Below, in pieces: positions 11,964 through 22,017 of a stretch of DNA of 64,000 bases. The translations under genes and the position numbers were made by a program. Each line of letters opens with the position of its first letter. Position 1 is the stretch's first letter. Where the stretch lies: contig JAKSZU010000008.1 in the NCBI GenBank assembly GCA_026018925.1, forward strand, positions 13,061,626-13,125,625, in the 5' to 3' direction. The notes beneath the pieces were generated by a model that saw only the letters and a program-made list of their open reading frames with translations, searched no databases and was not told the origin of the DNA. Source of the stretch: Tupaia tana. Its lineage: Eukaryota > Chordata > Mammalia > Scandentia > Tupaiidae.

Positions 11964-12681
11964 GGTAAAAGAAATATATATGTGCACAAACCTAAAAAAA
12001 TAAAAGAAGACTGTAAAAAAAAAAAGTGCTTCTTAAAGTTTACTAAATTACAAATCCAATTAAATTGAACTAAATTAAAATGAACTAAAATAAACAACTG
12101 CAATAAGGGTTCCCAATATGAGTGGGAAGAAAGATGTTTGGAGTTAAACTAAAAAAAGAGGGTAGGATATTGAATAAATTTAGACTTTGATATGGTTGTG
12201 TCCCAAGAATAACTACTAAAAGAATGTAAAAAGGATAACATTTTCAATCTTAAGATGGAAAATAATGGAATGAGAAAAATAAAAACAATCTGAAAGAAGG
12301 TAAAAAAGTAAAAGGAACAATATTTGTGGGGCAAATAGAGAGCAACATACTCAGATGAAGAAATAAACCCAAGTATATTAGTGCTAATGTCAGTAAATGT
12401 AGTAAATGTTTTATTTAAAAGTAAAACATTATCAAAAGAAGAGGTGGAATTGTCTCAAAATGTCCCTTGCCCAGAAGAAAGATTGGGTAGCTCAGAAGAA
12501 GGTAAGCTTCCTCAGAGTTCAAGGGAGGGCTGCTAAGGGCTAAACCAAACAATTTCCAATGAAGATTTTTCAGATAAAGACAATAAACATGTCAATAGAG
12601 CAAATAAACAAACAAACAGAAAACAAAACAAAACAAAAAACAAGAGCTTATCTAACTTTATACCATTTACAACAGACACTT
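11964..12681. other. AT-rich intron, no recognised gene
   Basis: A-rich sequence with short open frames that look random. No splice-flanked open frame or SINE head is visible. Some of it may be eroded LINE, but I cannot show that. Confidence 0.3.
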
Positions 12682-12700
12682 AAAAAACATAAGGATAGAG

Positions 12701-13170
12701 AAGAGGCCAGGCCTTCAGAAGAAGGTTCCATATGGCTCCAGAGAACTAGGTATTTCAGGGAATGAAGATTTTCTACTGATAATTCAGCCTCCAGCAAATG
12801 AGCTAGCAGCAGAAGAGGCCAGGCCTTCAGAAGAAAGTTCCACATGGCTCCAGCGAACTAGGTATTTCAGGGAATGAAGATATTCTACTGATAATTCAGC
12901 CTCCAGCAAATGAGCTAGCGATAGGGAGCCTCTCCCCCCCCCCCCCCCCCCGCACCCCCAGCCTTCTATCTCTGTTTCTGTGTCTCTCCCTGCTTCTATC
13001 TTCCCTTTTTTTTGTAACTTTTCCTTTTCACATTGTTTTTACAAGGCAAAGTTTTTCTCTTGTTCTCAGCTCCACCTTTTATCTTGTTAATTATCGCTCT
13101 GGTCCTCCCACCCAGGCAGAAGAGGCCCAGGCCTTCAGAAGAAGGTTCCACATGGCTCCAGCGAACTAGG
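12701..13170 (+). repeat. 5' monomer repeats of the HAL1-like element
   Basis: A unit starting aagaggccaggccttcagaa recurs at 12701, 12813 and, with one extra C, 13120. The first two are 112 bp apart and almost identical over their full length, down to caaatgagctagc. The third is only about 50 bp long. A 17-base C run (about 12935-12951) and a pyrimidine-rich stretch separate the second and third. Tandem promoter monomers are typical of several L1 lineages. Confidence 0.8.
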
Positions 13171-13533
13171 TGCAAGTGCACTGCGTGGTTTTCTATTTTT
13201 TGATTTTTTTTAAAAAAACCCCAGAAAAACAGTAATTACAATTTTTTTCGTTTTTTTTCTTTTTGTTGTTGTTTCTCTCTCTTTTTTTCATTTTCCTTTT
13301 TCTTGTCTCTCCACCCTCCAATATCCATTTAATGTGTTTTTAGACAGATCTAAGAGCACTTTAGCTAAACATCCAATTACTAATAGGGTTAAAATATTCC
13401 TCAATATCTACTGAATCTGCTGCGCCAGTGATTACAACAGAATGGCAAAGAGATTCTAGATCACCTCTATCTGCTTGCTCCTGAATATTCAGACTGAACT
13501 TCAAGAATTTGAAAGAAACACACCATCTATCAG

Positions 13534-14533
13534 ATGACAAGAAATCACCGCCGGATCACAAGAAATATGGGAAAACAAGAAAATACCTCTCCTCCAAGGC
13601 AAAAGAGTAACTCTTCTTCATCCACAAGCAGTTCGGTGAAAATCATGGAAATGTCTGATAAGGAATTTAGAGCATTCATAATGCCGAAGCTAACAGAGAT
13701 GGAAGAGAAGAGAGATAATGAACTGCTAAAGAGAAAGGAGAAAGAAGTTGACGAGTTCCAGGAGATGAGGAAATTCTTGCAAGATCTAAAAGAGGAATTA
13801 CATGCTTTACAAAAGAGTCAAACGAAACTGTTAGAAATGAAGTCTATAATACAGGAAGTCAAAATCTCCCTTGAAAGTATTAAAAGCAGACTAGATCATA
13901 CAGAAAATAGAATCTCAGATGTAGAAGAGAAAATGGCTGGCCTAGAAAAATCCACCACGAAGACTGAAAATGGCCCAAAAATTTGAGAATAATATACGAG
14001 AAGTACTAGATACCATCAAACGTCCAAATATCCACATAATTGGCATTCCAGAAGGTGAAGAGACCCATAAGGGCATTGATAATCTATTCCATGAAATCCT
14101 GCAAGAAAACTTTCCAAACCTAGAGAGGCATTCGAAGATCCAGTCCCAAGAAATACAAAGGAACCCAAATAGAATCAACCCAAGAAGATCTTCTCCAAGA
14201 CACATTATAGCCAGGTTGACCAAAACCACAGACAAAGACAAGATACTAAGATTGGCAAGAGAAAAACATCAAGTAACCTACAAAGGACATCCCATCAGGC
14301 TAACAGCAGATCTCTCATCGGAAACAATGCGAGCGAGAAGAGAATGGGAAAATATATTCGAAGTGTTAAGAGAGAAGCAATTTCAGCCAAGAATATTGTA
14401 CCCGGCAAGATTATCTTTAAGGTGGGAAGAAAAGACAAGAACATTCTCAGATAAACAAAACCTGAAAGAATTTACCAGCACCAGACCAGATCTCCAAGAA
14501 GTTCTCAAGGGTGTGCTATATCAGGAAAATTAA
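13534..14533 (+). pseudogene. LINE-1 ORF1p, one frameshift
   Basis: ORF1p is the RNA-binding trimeric chaperone of LINE-1. The N-terminal half (13534-13986) is charged and heptad-rich, a coiled coil (for example LKEELHALQKSQTKLLEMKS). The C-terminal half (13970-14533, another frame) holds the RRM and C-terminal domain, with PNIHIIGIPEGEE, the basic stretch SPRHIIARLTK and ILYPARLSLRW. The halves overlap and sit one frame apart, so about 1 base was gained (or 2 lost) between about 13950 and 13990. The total of about 333 codons is near the usual L1 ORF1 length of about 338. The rest of the reading frame is intact, so the element is young. Confidence 0.9.
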
Positions 14534-14774
14534 ATACAGACACACGGAAATAAGAGTTCATAAACTAAGAAAGTGGCCAACTTAATCATAGGGACAAGTC
14601 TGGAGTTGAACATTATATCTCAGAATTTAATCGGGAAAATTGAACCAGAACAGAAGATAAAAGTACATGAGACTGATAGGTTCATGCACCTACCATTTGA
14701 ACAGAATCCTAACCTGTTTCCTAGCTTTAAGCAAAGTTCCTTAGTGTTTCTTTGATTTGAGTTAAAACTGGTTT

Positions 14775-14778
<4 letters not shown>

Positions 14779-14805
<27 letters not shown>

Positions 14806-15057
14806 GAGAGATTTTTGCTGTAGGGTGTGTGCGCTCGCCAGACAGACAGAGAGAGACATAGAGACAGAAAGCGAGAAATCACCCCCCCGGGGGGATGGTC
14901 ATGCCGCAATCCCTTCTCCTCCATTCTCCTCTCAGGATCTTGGGCACGCACGCACATGCGCCCGGCGTGAGTTTTAAGCCACCGGGTCTGGGACGCGAAC
15001 CACGGTCGACTATGTGGGAGTCCAGCGACATAGCCATTACGCTAACTGCTGGTTCCC
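14779..15057 (-). repeat. SINE-A, young, nested in the HAL1-like element
   Basis: Reversed full-length copy, with poly-T at left and gctaactgctggttccc at right. The 15-bp TSD aaaactggttttctt is perfect at 14764-14778 and 15058-15072. It post-dates the HAL1-like insertion. Confidence 0.95.
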
Positions 15058-15094
15058 AAAACTGGTTTTCTTAATAGTAATCAGTGAACTCACC

Positions 15095-15817
15095 ATTGAA
15101 AATAGTTAGATTATGTAAGAAATTGTGTGATCAATACAATGTGGGTGGGAAAGGAATGGAAGACAATTGTAGACACCAGAGATAGTGTGAGAAGAGGGTG
15201 GGAAAGGACAGAGGGTCAGAAAGAGGGGTAAAAATAATTCTAGGAACTAGAAATGGAAAATTTTTTATAATATGCATGATTAAGTCACTATGCAGTATAT
15301 ACTGGATGGGAAATCACATTTTGTATGCTGTGATGATGCTTAGGGAAAGAATGTAAATTAAGTTACAAAAACAAAAAGTTTCAGGAAAAAAAAATTTCTA
15401 TTCAATGACTGCAGTAAGATATACAGCCCCAGCTAGGTGCTACTTTATAGGATGTGTAAAGTTAGACTTGAGTTCACGGAAATGTATATATCACCTGTGT
15501 TTGCTATGAAAATATTTAGATTAATTTAGGTCTTTAGTAATTCAATAAAATGTGGGGGGAAAACAGTATAGAAAGCAAACATAGATACCAGAGACAGTGT
15601 GAGAGGAGAGTGGGAGATGGCAGAGGGTAAGAGATAGAGAATCAAGGAAGGGGGTGGGGGAAGCAAAACATACAGAAAACAAGAAATGGAAGATTATTTG
15701 CTGACAATAACATGTTTGTTGATCTGCTTGATTGAGACAATATACAGTGTACTCTGGATGGAAAATCTCATTTTGTATGCTGTAATGATGTACAGTGAAT
15801 GAATGCAAATAAATAAA
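15095..15817 (+). repeat. Tandem duplicated 3' region of the HAL1-like element
   Basis: The stretches 15095-15363 and 15500-15817 share an ordered set of blocks: ttagatta..., agacaccagagatagtgtgag / agataccagagacagtgtgag, a purine-rich GGGA tract, acaatatacagtgtactctgg-like text and cattttgtatgctgtgatga / cattttgtatgctgtaatga. The two copies differ clearly, so the duplication is older than this insertion or was inherited from the source element. Confidence 0.75.
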
Positions 15818-16079
15818 AAAAAAGAAGAAAAAAAAAACATAAGGATACTTTCAGTAGAAAAGCTGAAAGTAAAGAAATGGAAAAATATACACCGTAATTC
15901 TGAGCCCATAATTTCCTTAAAGGGAAAACTGTGCCAAAAATACACATCTAATGCCAGATACTTTAAGTGTTTTAAAGTGTCTGTTGTATTACAAGTACTG
16001 GATTACAGGCTTAGACCCACGAGCTGCCCAAATGTGTGTTTCTTTGATGTTTTACTGTATGTCTCATTTATGACTTAAG

Positions 16080-16340
16080 GCCATCCACACAGCTTCACAG
16101 CAGTCAAAACCATAGGTGGTGTTTATAAAGTGGTAATTTATTTCACCATGGTATTTACAATATGCCTCTCTGTCAAAACAGACTGATTTCATTTAATTGT
16201 TCAATTAGATAAACTGGAATCAATATGTAATTGCTTAAAGAGAACACAAAGTGTTAAGAAGGAAGCTTTAAAAGCTGCTTTTTCTGGTGCAGAACTAAAA
16301 CTACCTTTTTAGATTACTAGATAGAAATGATTTAAATGAT
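16080..16340. other. Repeat-free intron, candidate conserved element
   Basis: No repeat signature. The sequence has short homeodomain-like cores (caattag, taattg) around tcatttaattgttcaattag and a mixed composition unlike the flanking A-rich DNA. It may be a TOX enhancer or simply unique intron; conservation cannot be judged from one sequence. Confidence 0.3.
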
Positions 16341-16720
16341 GTTTTTGACTTACTGCTATTTCACATCTAACTGGAACTGTTGTAGTACAACATTCCACAT
16401 AAATCCTACTCACATATAAAGAAAAAATTCCTGTTTAATCCTTAACTGTGGTAAAGACTGCTTGAACATTTTCATCAGAGGATCTGTCAAGGCAGTTAAT
16501 AAATACAAGTTGAATAAATGGGTAGGAGAATTTTGAATTGTGGAGAAGGTGAAGAAAAGTGTGCAGAGTTGGAATGCAAGGGTGAATTTTCTTGAGATGG
16601 AAAATACGCTTAAGCTAAACATGACCTTCCGAATGTTTGTGTAGACAAAAAGCCATTTTAATGAGTTCATTTTTGAGAAATCCATCCCTAAAATTGTACA
16701 CATCAATCATTCCAGAATAG
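16341..16720. other. Intronic sequence, nothing recognised
   Basis: Moderately AT-rich with a 98-codon minus-strand open frame that shows no domain or splice context. Confidence 0.3.
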
Positions 16721-16721
16721 A

Positions 16722-16965
16722 GTCGGGGTAGGCACAGAGTGGACCCACGCAGGAATTCCAGTGTCATGTCCTAGGACTTCCGTGAGTGTGTGGATTGCCT
16801 GCGCCAGTCCATGATCTATCTGGATCAGCTGAGATTGGTGGGAGCCTGCTGCATGAAGACCATGATAGGAGGATGTACGTGCCTCTCTGTCTCTCTCTCA
16901 ATCTCTACCTCTCTGACTCTCTAATAATAGAAACAAATAGAGTTTAAAAATAACAATTCAAGGTT
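16722..16965 (+). repeat. SINE-B copy
   Basis: Degraded head (ggtaggcacagagtggacccacgcagg), then gtcctaggacttccgtgag, gatcagctgagattggtggg, a TCTCT-rich tail and short A-rich end. It matches the layout of the copies at 30370 and 51120. Confidence 0.65.
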
Positions 16966-17544
16966 CTACCACTACATAATATGAATCTCTATACAATGCG
17001 TACACAGTCAGTAATAAAGAACAATGAATAATTTTGAGATGTGAACATAGAGTGACTGTATAGGACACCAACTGGCAAGTTATACCAGCCTGGAAGCTTA
17101 TAACATACAAATGTGTGCCTTGGCAAAATTATAAAATATGCATCTACAGGGTTAATAGCCAATGGCAGAATCTGTAAATGTTGATCTTACGAACTTTAGA
17201 TTTCTACCTACTCTTCTCTTCCTATAACTTGAAGAGTGTGGAAAAATGTTATTGTAATTAAGAATAATCCTGTATAAAATTTACTGTCAGAAGATGCTAC
17301 TAATTTTGCATTTAATTTCCTGAAATGTCAGCCATGAATACTGATAAAGATAAAATCCAGATGGACAAATCGATCTTTACTATGAGCAGCACATTAATTT
17401 TTTTCCCTTTACAATATGGTCCATATCATCTCTGTTTAGGAAATTGCCTTGAATTATCCATCTAAGTCATTGTTTGCATAAGAATCCTTGGCCACATTTA
17501 GATTCAGATACTTGCTGGCTGATGAGTATTGCTAGAGTACACTG

Positions 17545-17885
17545 AAATTTGATACCTAATGTGGCAATGCTGGGAGGTGGGGCCTGTTGCCAGGTGCTTG
17601 GGACCTGAGGGTGGATCCCTTAGGAGTAGATTAATGTCTTCTGGGAAGGCGCTCACTGACAGTTCCCTTGAGAAAAGGTGATATAAAGCAAACCTGCCAC
17701 TGGCGTGTTTCTCCTTGCACGTGCTCTCTGACCATTCCCCTTTTCTCAGTTACTTCTTGATACCGCACCAGAAGCCAGCCAGAAGGCCGGCCCTAAGCTC
17801 TTGGTCTTCTCAACCCCCCAAGAGAAGTCTGTAAACCACCCAGTCTTAGGAATTCTGTTCTGGCAACACAAAGGGACTAGGAAAG
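17545..17885 (+). repeat. Old MaLR-type LTR fragment
   Basis: The text aatgtggcaatgctgggaggtggggcctg ... gagggtggatccctt ... gtaaaccacccagtctta follows the order of MST/MLT1-type LTRs of the ERVL-MaLR group. No retroviral coding sequence accompanies it, so it is a solitary, decayed LTR. Confidence 0.6.
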
Positions 17886-18620
17886 GCACCATTGGAATAA
17901 TTCATATTTTCTGAATTATTCTGCTCTCTAAATGGTCAACTAAAGGCCAGGCTTTCACTAGCCCAATGGATTATTTATGTAATATCAATTAGTCTCCTCT
18001 TGCCTGTTTACCTGACTCATGAGGGACTGTCTTAGAGATAACCGAGAGTGATCATGAGGGCAATGATGTTGGTGGTGCAGCTGTTCTAAAATGTGCCAGA
18101 GATTCGTTCTAGTCAGAGACAGCAGCCCTGGAAACTGTGGTTATGAGGGAAGAAGCTTGCACTCACGGATCGCTAGAAAGAGGCAGCCTGGATGTCACGC
18201 AGAGTCATGTGGGGAGGCATCAGGTCTGGTCAGGAGACAGGCAGAGAGAAGGAGCAGGCAGGGTGTGCCCAGAGCCTTTATGAGGATTTGCAGGATGGAG
18301 TGGGCGAGGCAGGGTAGGCATGCTGAGTGTTTAGGATTGGATCATTTGACGGTGTTGATAGACTCTGGGCTGCAGGACTGGTCCCTGGATGTCCAGCACC
18401 TGGCTCTGGGGTAGCGTAGGGCAGGCAGGGGAAACTGGCTTGGTATGTGAATTTGATACAGGAGATGGGTGTGGGCTCTGTATGGTTTAGTTTGTACATC
18501 AAGTGGGGGTTGTGGGGGAGTCATTTGCTTCTCTAGGAATTAGCAACCCTAGAAGAGCCGTCTCTCCAGGATTGAGGGCCCAAATGCCAGAAAATTAAGA
18601 ATATAGAACATAAGAAAATA
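17886..18620. other. Intron with a GC-rich block, unclassified
   Basis: 18090-18600 is richer in G than its surroundings (gaggcagggtaggcatgctg, ctgggctgcaggactggtcc). An open frame of 107 codons crosses it but has no recognisable domain, splice context or repeats of its own. It could be an old LTR or unique regulatory DNA. Confidence 0.3.
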
Positions 18621-18795
18621 TGGGGCTGGCAGGTGGTATGGTAGTTAGGGCACTGGATTTTCACATGGCCAACATCGTTCAAATCCCAGACCTGGAGGCT
18701 TGCTTTCCTACTTTCCCTTTCTCTCTCTGGTCAAATTAAACAAATAATAATGGTGATAACAAATGAAATAAAATAATTCTTTTTTTTAAAAAAAA
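18621..18795 (+). repeat. SINE-A-short copy
   Basis: Head tggggctggcaggtggtatgg, degraded B box cgttcaaatccc, then the short tail ttgctttcctactttccct and tctctggtcaaattaaac, ending in A-rich sequence. Confidence 0.8.
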
Positions 18796-19540
18796 GGAAA
18801 CTACTCTTTCTGAAAAGATAAGAAAATGTAGTCAATGAGGGAGTCTTGTCTATGTAATCATACGAATAAATCTATGAATCGCTACTTGTCTGGATCTTTA
18901 AAAAATGAGTGTAGCTATTGGAAAGTTAAATATATAGATCAGAATTCCACAGTGTTGCTTTTGGTAACATGCTGATAGTTGAATTTCCCCCAAATAAAAT
19001 CTTCCCAAGGCTGAAAAGAAAACAAAGTGGTTGACAGAGCAACTCTTCATTAGTAAGATTGAGATGAGAAAGAAAGGGAGAGGAGGAGAAGCCAGAACTC
19101 GCGGGTGCTTTTCCAGTCACTAGGCACAAATGACCTCAGAGGCACACATTTGGAAGATGCCTGACAGACAATCAAGGCAGTACAGATTATTTTGGCATTT
19201 ATGTGTGGGAGTACACTCAGTTTGGGTGTAGTGATTTTAAAACGTTGCCTCTAACGTGGGTAGAGATGAACAGCCTTCTACATTGAATTTTCCAGTCTAT
19301 GGGTATTAAAAGCCTTTCTTCTCGTACAGATAACTTATAAGAATGGCCCTGCTGGTGACAGACAGGCACACCACCATACTGTCAGGGAGCTAACAAAAGG
19401 TACCCAACGAAGGCCCCAGGGGGCTTCTAGAAGGGAGTCTAATATCTCTAGCCCTTACTTTCCTCTTCCTCAGTATGAAATGGTGGGGTCAGGGGAGCTC
19501 AAAGGTTTCATCCAGCCATGACATACACACATGTGTGCAC
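18796..19540. other. Intronic sequence, nothing recognised
   Basis: Unique-looking sequence with short random open frames. No exon, SINE or LINE signature. Confidence 0.3.
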
Positions 19541-19541
19541 T

Positions 19542-19542
<1 letters not shown>

Positions 19543-19583
<41 letters not shown>
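19543..19583. repeat. (CA)n microsatellite
   Basis: About 20 uninterrupted CA units, directly readable. Confidence 0.95.
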
Positions 19584-19584
<1 letters not shown>

Positions 19585-19629
19585 TTATTATACTCCTAGA
19601 ATTTGCCTCCTTAAAATAAAATGGTTACA

Positions 19630-19800
19630 GGCCCAGCTACAGCGGCACATTTGGGAGGGTGTCACTGTGTGGTGGCTTAGGCCTCATACTAGGTGCAGGA
19701 TCAGTTCCCAGCCCAGCCTAAACTGGCCAGGTGCAGTGGCACACAGCAGCCATTCTAGCTAACTGGGAGGCTGGACATGGTGAGACCCTATCAAAAATAC
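19630..19800 (+). repeat. Chimeric tRNA-7SL SINE
   Basis: The left half is tRNA-like (gtgtggtggcttaggcctc, then ggatcagttcccagcc as a degraded B box). The right half is Alu-like 7SL sequence: ggccaggtgcagtggcacac, ctagctaactgggaggctgg, atggtgagaccctatc. The tRNA-then-7SL order matches chimeric SINEs described in tree shrews. Confidence 0.7.
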
Positions 19801-19812
19801 CTATGTTTCATG

Positions 19813-20043
19813 GGGCCAGCAGGTGACATAGCGGTTAAGGTGCTGGACTCCCCACATGGTCGACCACGATTCAAGTCCCAGAGCTGGTGACTTGAAACAC
19901 ACTGGGCACGTGTATGGGCATGCCCAAGATCCTGAGAGGAAAAATAGAGGAGAAGGGATTGTGGTTTGGCCATCCCCTCTGTCTCTGTCTCTCTGGCAAG
20001 TACATACACCCTATAGGAAATATCTCAAAAACAAAAACAAAAA
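19813..20043 (+). repeat. SINE-A copy, 400 bp downstream of the TOX exon
   Basis: Starts ggggccagcaggtgacatag, B box gattcaagtccc, body with gagaagggattgtgg, A-rich tail with AAAAC units. Part of the TCTCT body is missing. Antisense to TOX. Confidence 0.9.
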
Positions 20044-20450
20044 ACTATGTCTCCCTTTGCATCCCATTCTTTCTTTCTCTCTACCTCCCATAAAAACAAT
20101 AAAAAAAATATAGTGGTTACACTGAAGTAGTTACTTATGAGTGAGTAGTGAATGAGGCTTGATACTGGCCGTTGAGTCCTACAGACTCATATGCCTCATC
20201 CACTCGGCAGACCCTAAGTCTGGTGGGTATAAACAGCTTTTATGCTTAACACATCTGCATTTAAAAGATTGATTAGGGACTTTAAAGTGTTCCTGGACAA
20301 GTAGGTGGTTTAATCCATTCATTTGGTAGCCTCGTGCTTTATTACCAAAGTCTACCCTGAGTGGCGTTTCTCATTTGGGTGGCCTAAACTTGTACCCACC
20401 ACAGGTCAAGGAAAGTGCCTGCCAGTTCTTTCCTGTAGGCTCTAAAAATC

Positions 20451-20459
20451 AATTCATAC
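20451..20459 (-). other. Splice donor of the TOX exon
   Basis: The minus-strand exon ends ...ACC TCT AAG followed by GTATGAATT. The AAG|GTATG junction is a good donor. The open frame reads only one codon further before a stop in the intron. Confidence 0.85.
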
Positions 20460-20744
20460 CTTAGAGGTATCATCGCCTTCGTCTTCATGCACAGAGCTGG
20501 ATGGTGACGGAGTTGCGGACTTACTTCCCGGTGGAGACGGCGAGTTGTGGGGAACGTTGCTTCCTGCCATGTTCAAACCCAGCTGAGCGCTCAGCTGTGA
20601 CTGGTTAATGGTGGTGAGCTGGCCGTGCTGCAGCATTGCCGGCTGGGGCCTGATGTCCGCGGCCGCCTGAGCCCTGGCTCTCATGGCCGCCATCTGAGGA
20701 TGGGAGCTGTACTGCGTTCCCTCTGGGTTCCGTATTTCTTGCAT
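20460..20744 (-). CDS. TOX: TOX internal exon (probably exon 4), 95 codons
   Basis: TOX is a nuclear HMG-box DNA-binding protein that drives CD4 T-cell, NK and innate lymphoid development and the exhausted T-cell programme (family knowledge). The exon starts in frame with [17 protein letters not shown], continues through [16 protein letters not shown] and the Ser/Pro block [17 protein letters not shown], and ends in the acidic stretch [14 protein letters not shown]2, TOX3 and TOX4 differ in that last stretch (as I recall them, NEEDAD-like), so this paralogue is TOX. The acceptor TGTTTATTGCAG lies directly before it and the donor GTATGA directly after; both boundaries are phase 0. The lysine-rich NLS and HMG box should follow in the next exons, outside the window. 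Odd point: exon residues about 21-41 ([17 protein letters not shown]) are more alanine-rich than the human protein as I remember it. The ORF is open with no disabling change. Confidence 0.95.
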
Positions 20745-20775
20745 CTGCAATAAACACATACATCAGGAATAATTT
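20745..20775 (-). other. Splice acceptor region of the TOX exon
   Basis: Read on the minus strand, the intron ends GATGTATGTGTTTATTGCAG. This gives a T-rich stretch and a CAG acceptor immediately before the first exon codon. A possible branch site (CCTGATG) lies about 25-30 bases upstream. The acceptor fixes the right-hand exon boundary and excludes the upstream ATG of the longer open frame, which begins inside the intron. Confidence 0.85.
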
Positions 20776-21790
20776 TTCAATTTTTTTATTTTTTAAATTC
20801 TTTAAACTGTAGGATGTCCTGCTGAGCTACACATGTATTTATTTTCTTTGGGATAAAGTAATCCTAACAGTATATACTGCTTCAGAGGATGCCAAGAGAA
20901 CACAATTTGAGAATTCAATCAACATCACATTTCATTACTCAAGACTTGATTAATTATACTGACAGTCTTTCTGCACTAATGAAAGATAGACATATATCAT
21001 TGATACACATAATTATATAGTATATCATAATCGTAATACATTTACATAATGTAAGTTTTAAAATGTTGATGCTTATTAGAGTATCTGTCAAAATTATACA
21101 ATTATTAGTGATTACAGCATTCACAGCAATTCATTAAACCCTGTTATTTTATTCTGATCATTTAGGAAAGGACTTGGGAGTTCATAAGAGTCTTATTGTT
21201 CTCAGTTTCATTCTTTACAAGGTAGTACTGGCTAAAATGATCTAACTACTAGACTCAGGACACTTACAGGCTGGTATTAACCAATTGATTAATTGACTAT
21301 TGAAATGACTGCACAGTCAGATTTGAAAGTAAAGCTCTAAAGTTGCAAGGTCACCATATCAATCCATTATGCTATCTGGGTCACTGCTTTTTAGTCTTAA
21401 TGAGACTCACTCTTGTAATTCAAGCAATGAATTTCGTCTCTGCAAGGATTAAAATTAAAAGCATTGGAGGATGAAGCTCTTAACGTATCTAGAGGTCAAA
21501 TGTGTTGTATAAGAGGAGCATGGTGGATTTCACTTAACATTTCTCTAGCATTTTCAAACTTAATAGGGAATTTTTTCGTAGAGCTTATAGAAGCAACTCA
21601 GTGTTTTCACTCTAAGGGTACATGGGGAATTTAGACAGGTACAGGCTGCACAGAGCAAGAGAGAGAGAGAGAAAGAAAACTGTGGGAAAAAAGCAAGGCA
21701 GTGAAGGGATATACGATTGGAGTTACAAGTTAGAACAGAAAAATCAAATTAATAATGTTATTTTACTCTCTTGCATTAGGAAAAAAATCC
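20776..21790. other. Upstream intron next to the exon, no repeat seen
   Basis: About 1 kb of AT-rich unique sequence directly upstream of the TOX acceptor. No alternative exon with a coding frame matching TOX is visible. It may contain splicing-regulatory sequence, which cannot be shown here. Confidence 0.4.
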
Positions 21791-21791
21791 C

Positions 21792-22017
21792 AGGGCCAGC
21801 AGATGGAGTGTTTGTTAAGGCGCTGGTTCCTACGTGGCTGACCACCGTTCAAGTCCCAGATCTGGTGACTTGAAAATCACACGGGGAACGTGCATGCCCA
21901 AAATGCCGAGAGGAGAATGGAGGAGAAGGGATTGCAGAGTGTCCATCCCCCTGAGAAGTGATTTTCACTTTCTTTCTTTCTGTATCTCTCTTTCTCCTTT
22001 CAGGTGAGTAAACACAC

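Larger units (their letters stand above)
12698..15831 (+). mobile_element. Full-length half-L1 (HAL1-like) retrotransposon
   Basis: A complete LINE-1-derived insertion without the reverse-transcriptase ORF. In order: 5' region with repeated monomers (12701-13170), T-rich and pyrimidine-rich 5' UTR, L1 ORF1 (13534-14533), about 230 bp of spacer, a 3' region with G-rich purine tracts in two tandem versions, and a poly-A tail. The 16-bp TSD aaaaaacataaggata at 12682-12697 and 15832-15847 brackets it exactly. A younger SINE-A at 14779-15057 is nested inside; without it the element is about 2.84 kb. Nothing downstream of ORF1 resembles endonuclease or RT. HAL1 elements (ORF1-only L1 relatives mobilised in trans) are known in mammals. 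An L1 copy with an internal deletion is the alternative. Confidence 0.85.

Noticed and set aside
13534-13986. A 150-residue coiled-coil protein as a possible host gene
   Set aside because: It is the N-terminal half of L1 ORF1p inside a TSD-bracketed retrotransposon.
17545-17885. Endogenous retrovirus with coding regions
   Set aside because: Only LTR-like text is present; no internal sequence or second LTR was found nearby.
20745-20759. ATG at 20759 as a start codon for the minus-strand frame
   Set aside because: It lies within the intron, upstream of the CAG acceptor; the exon is internal.
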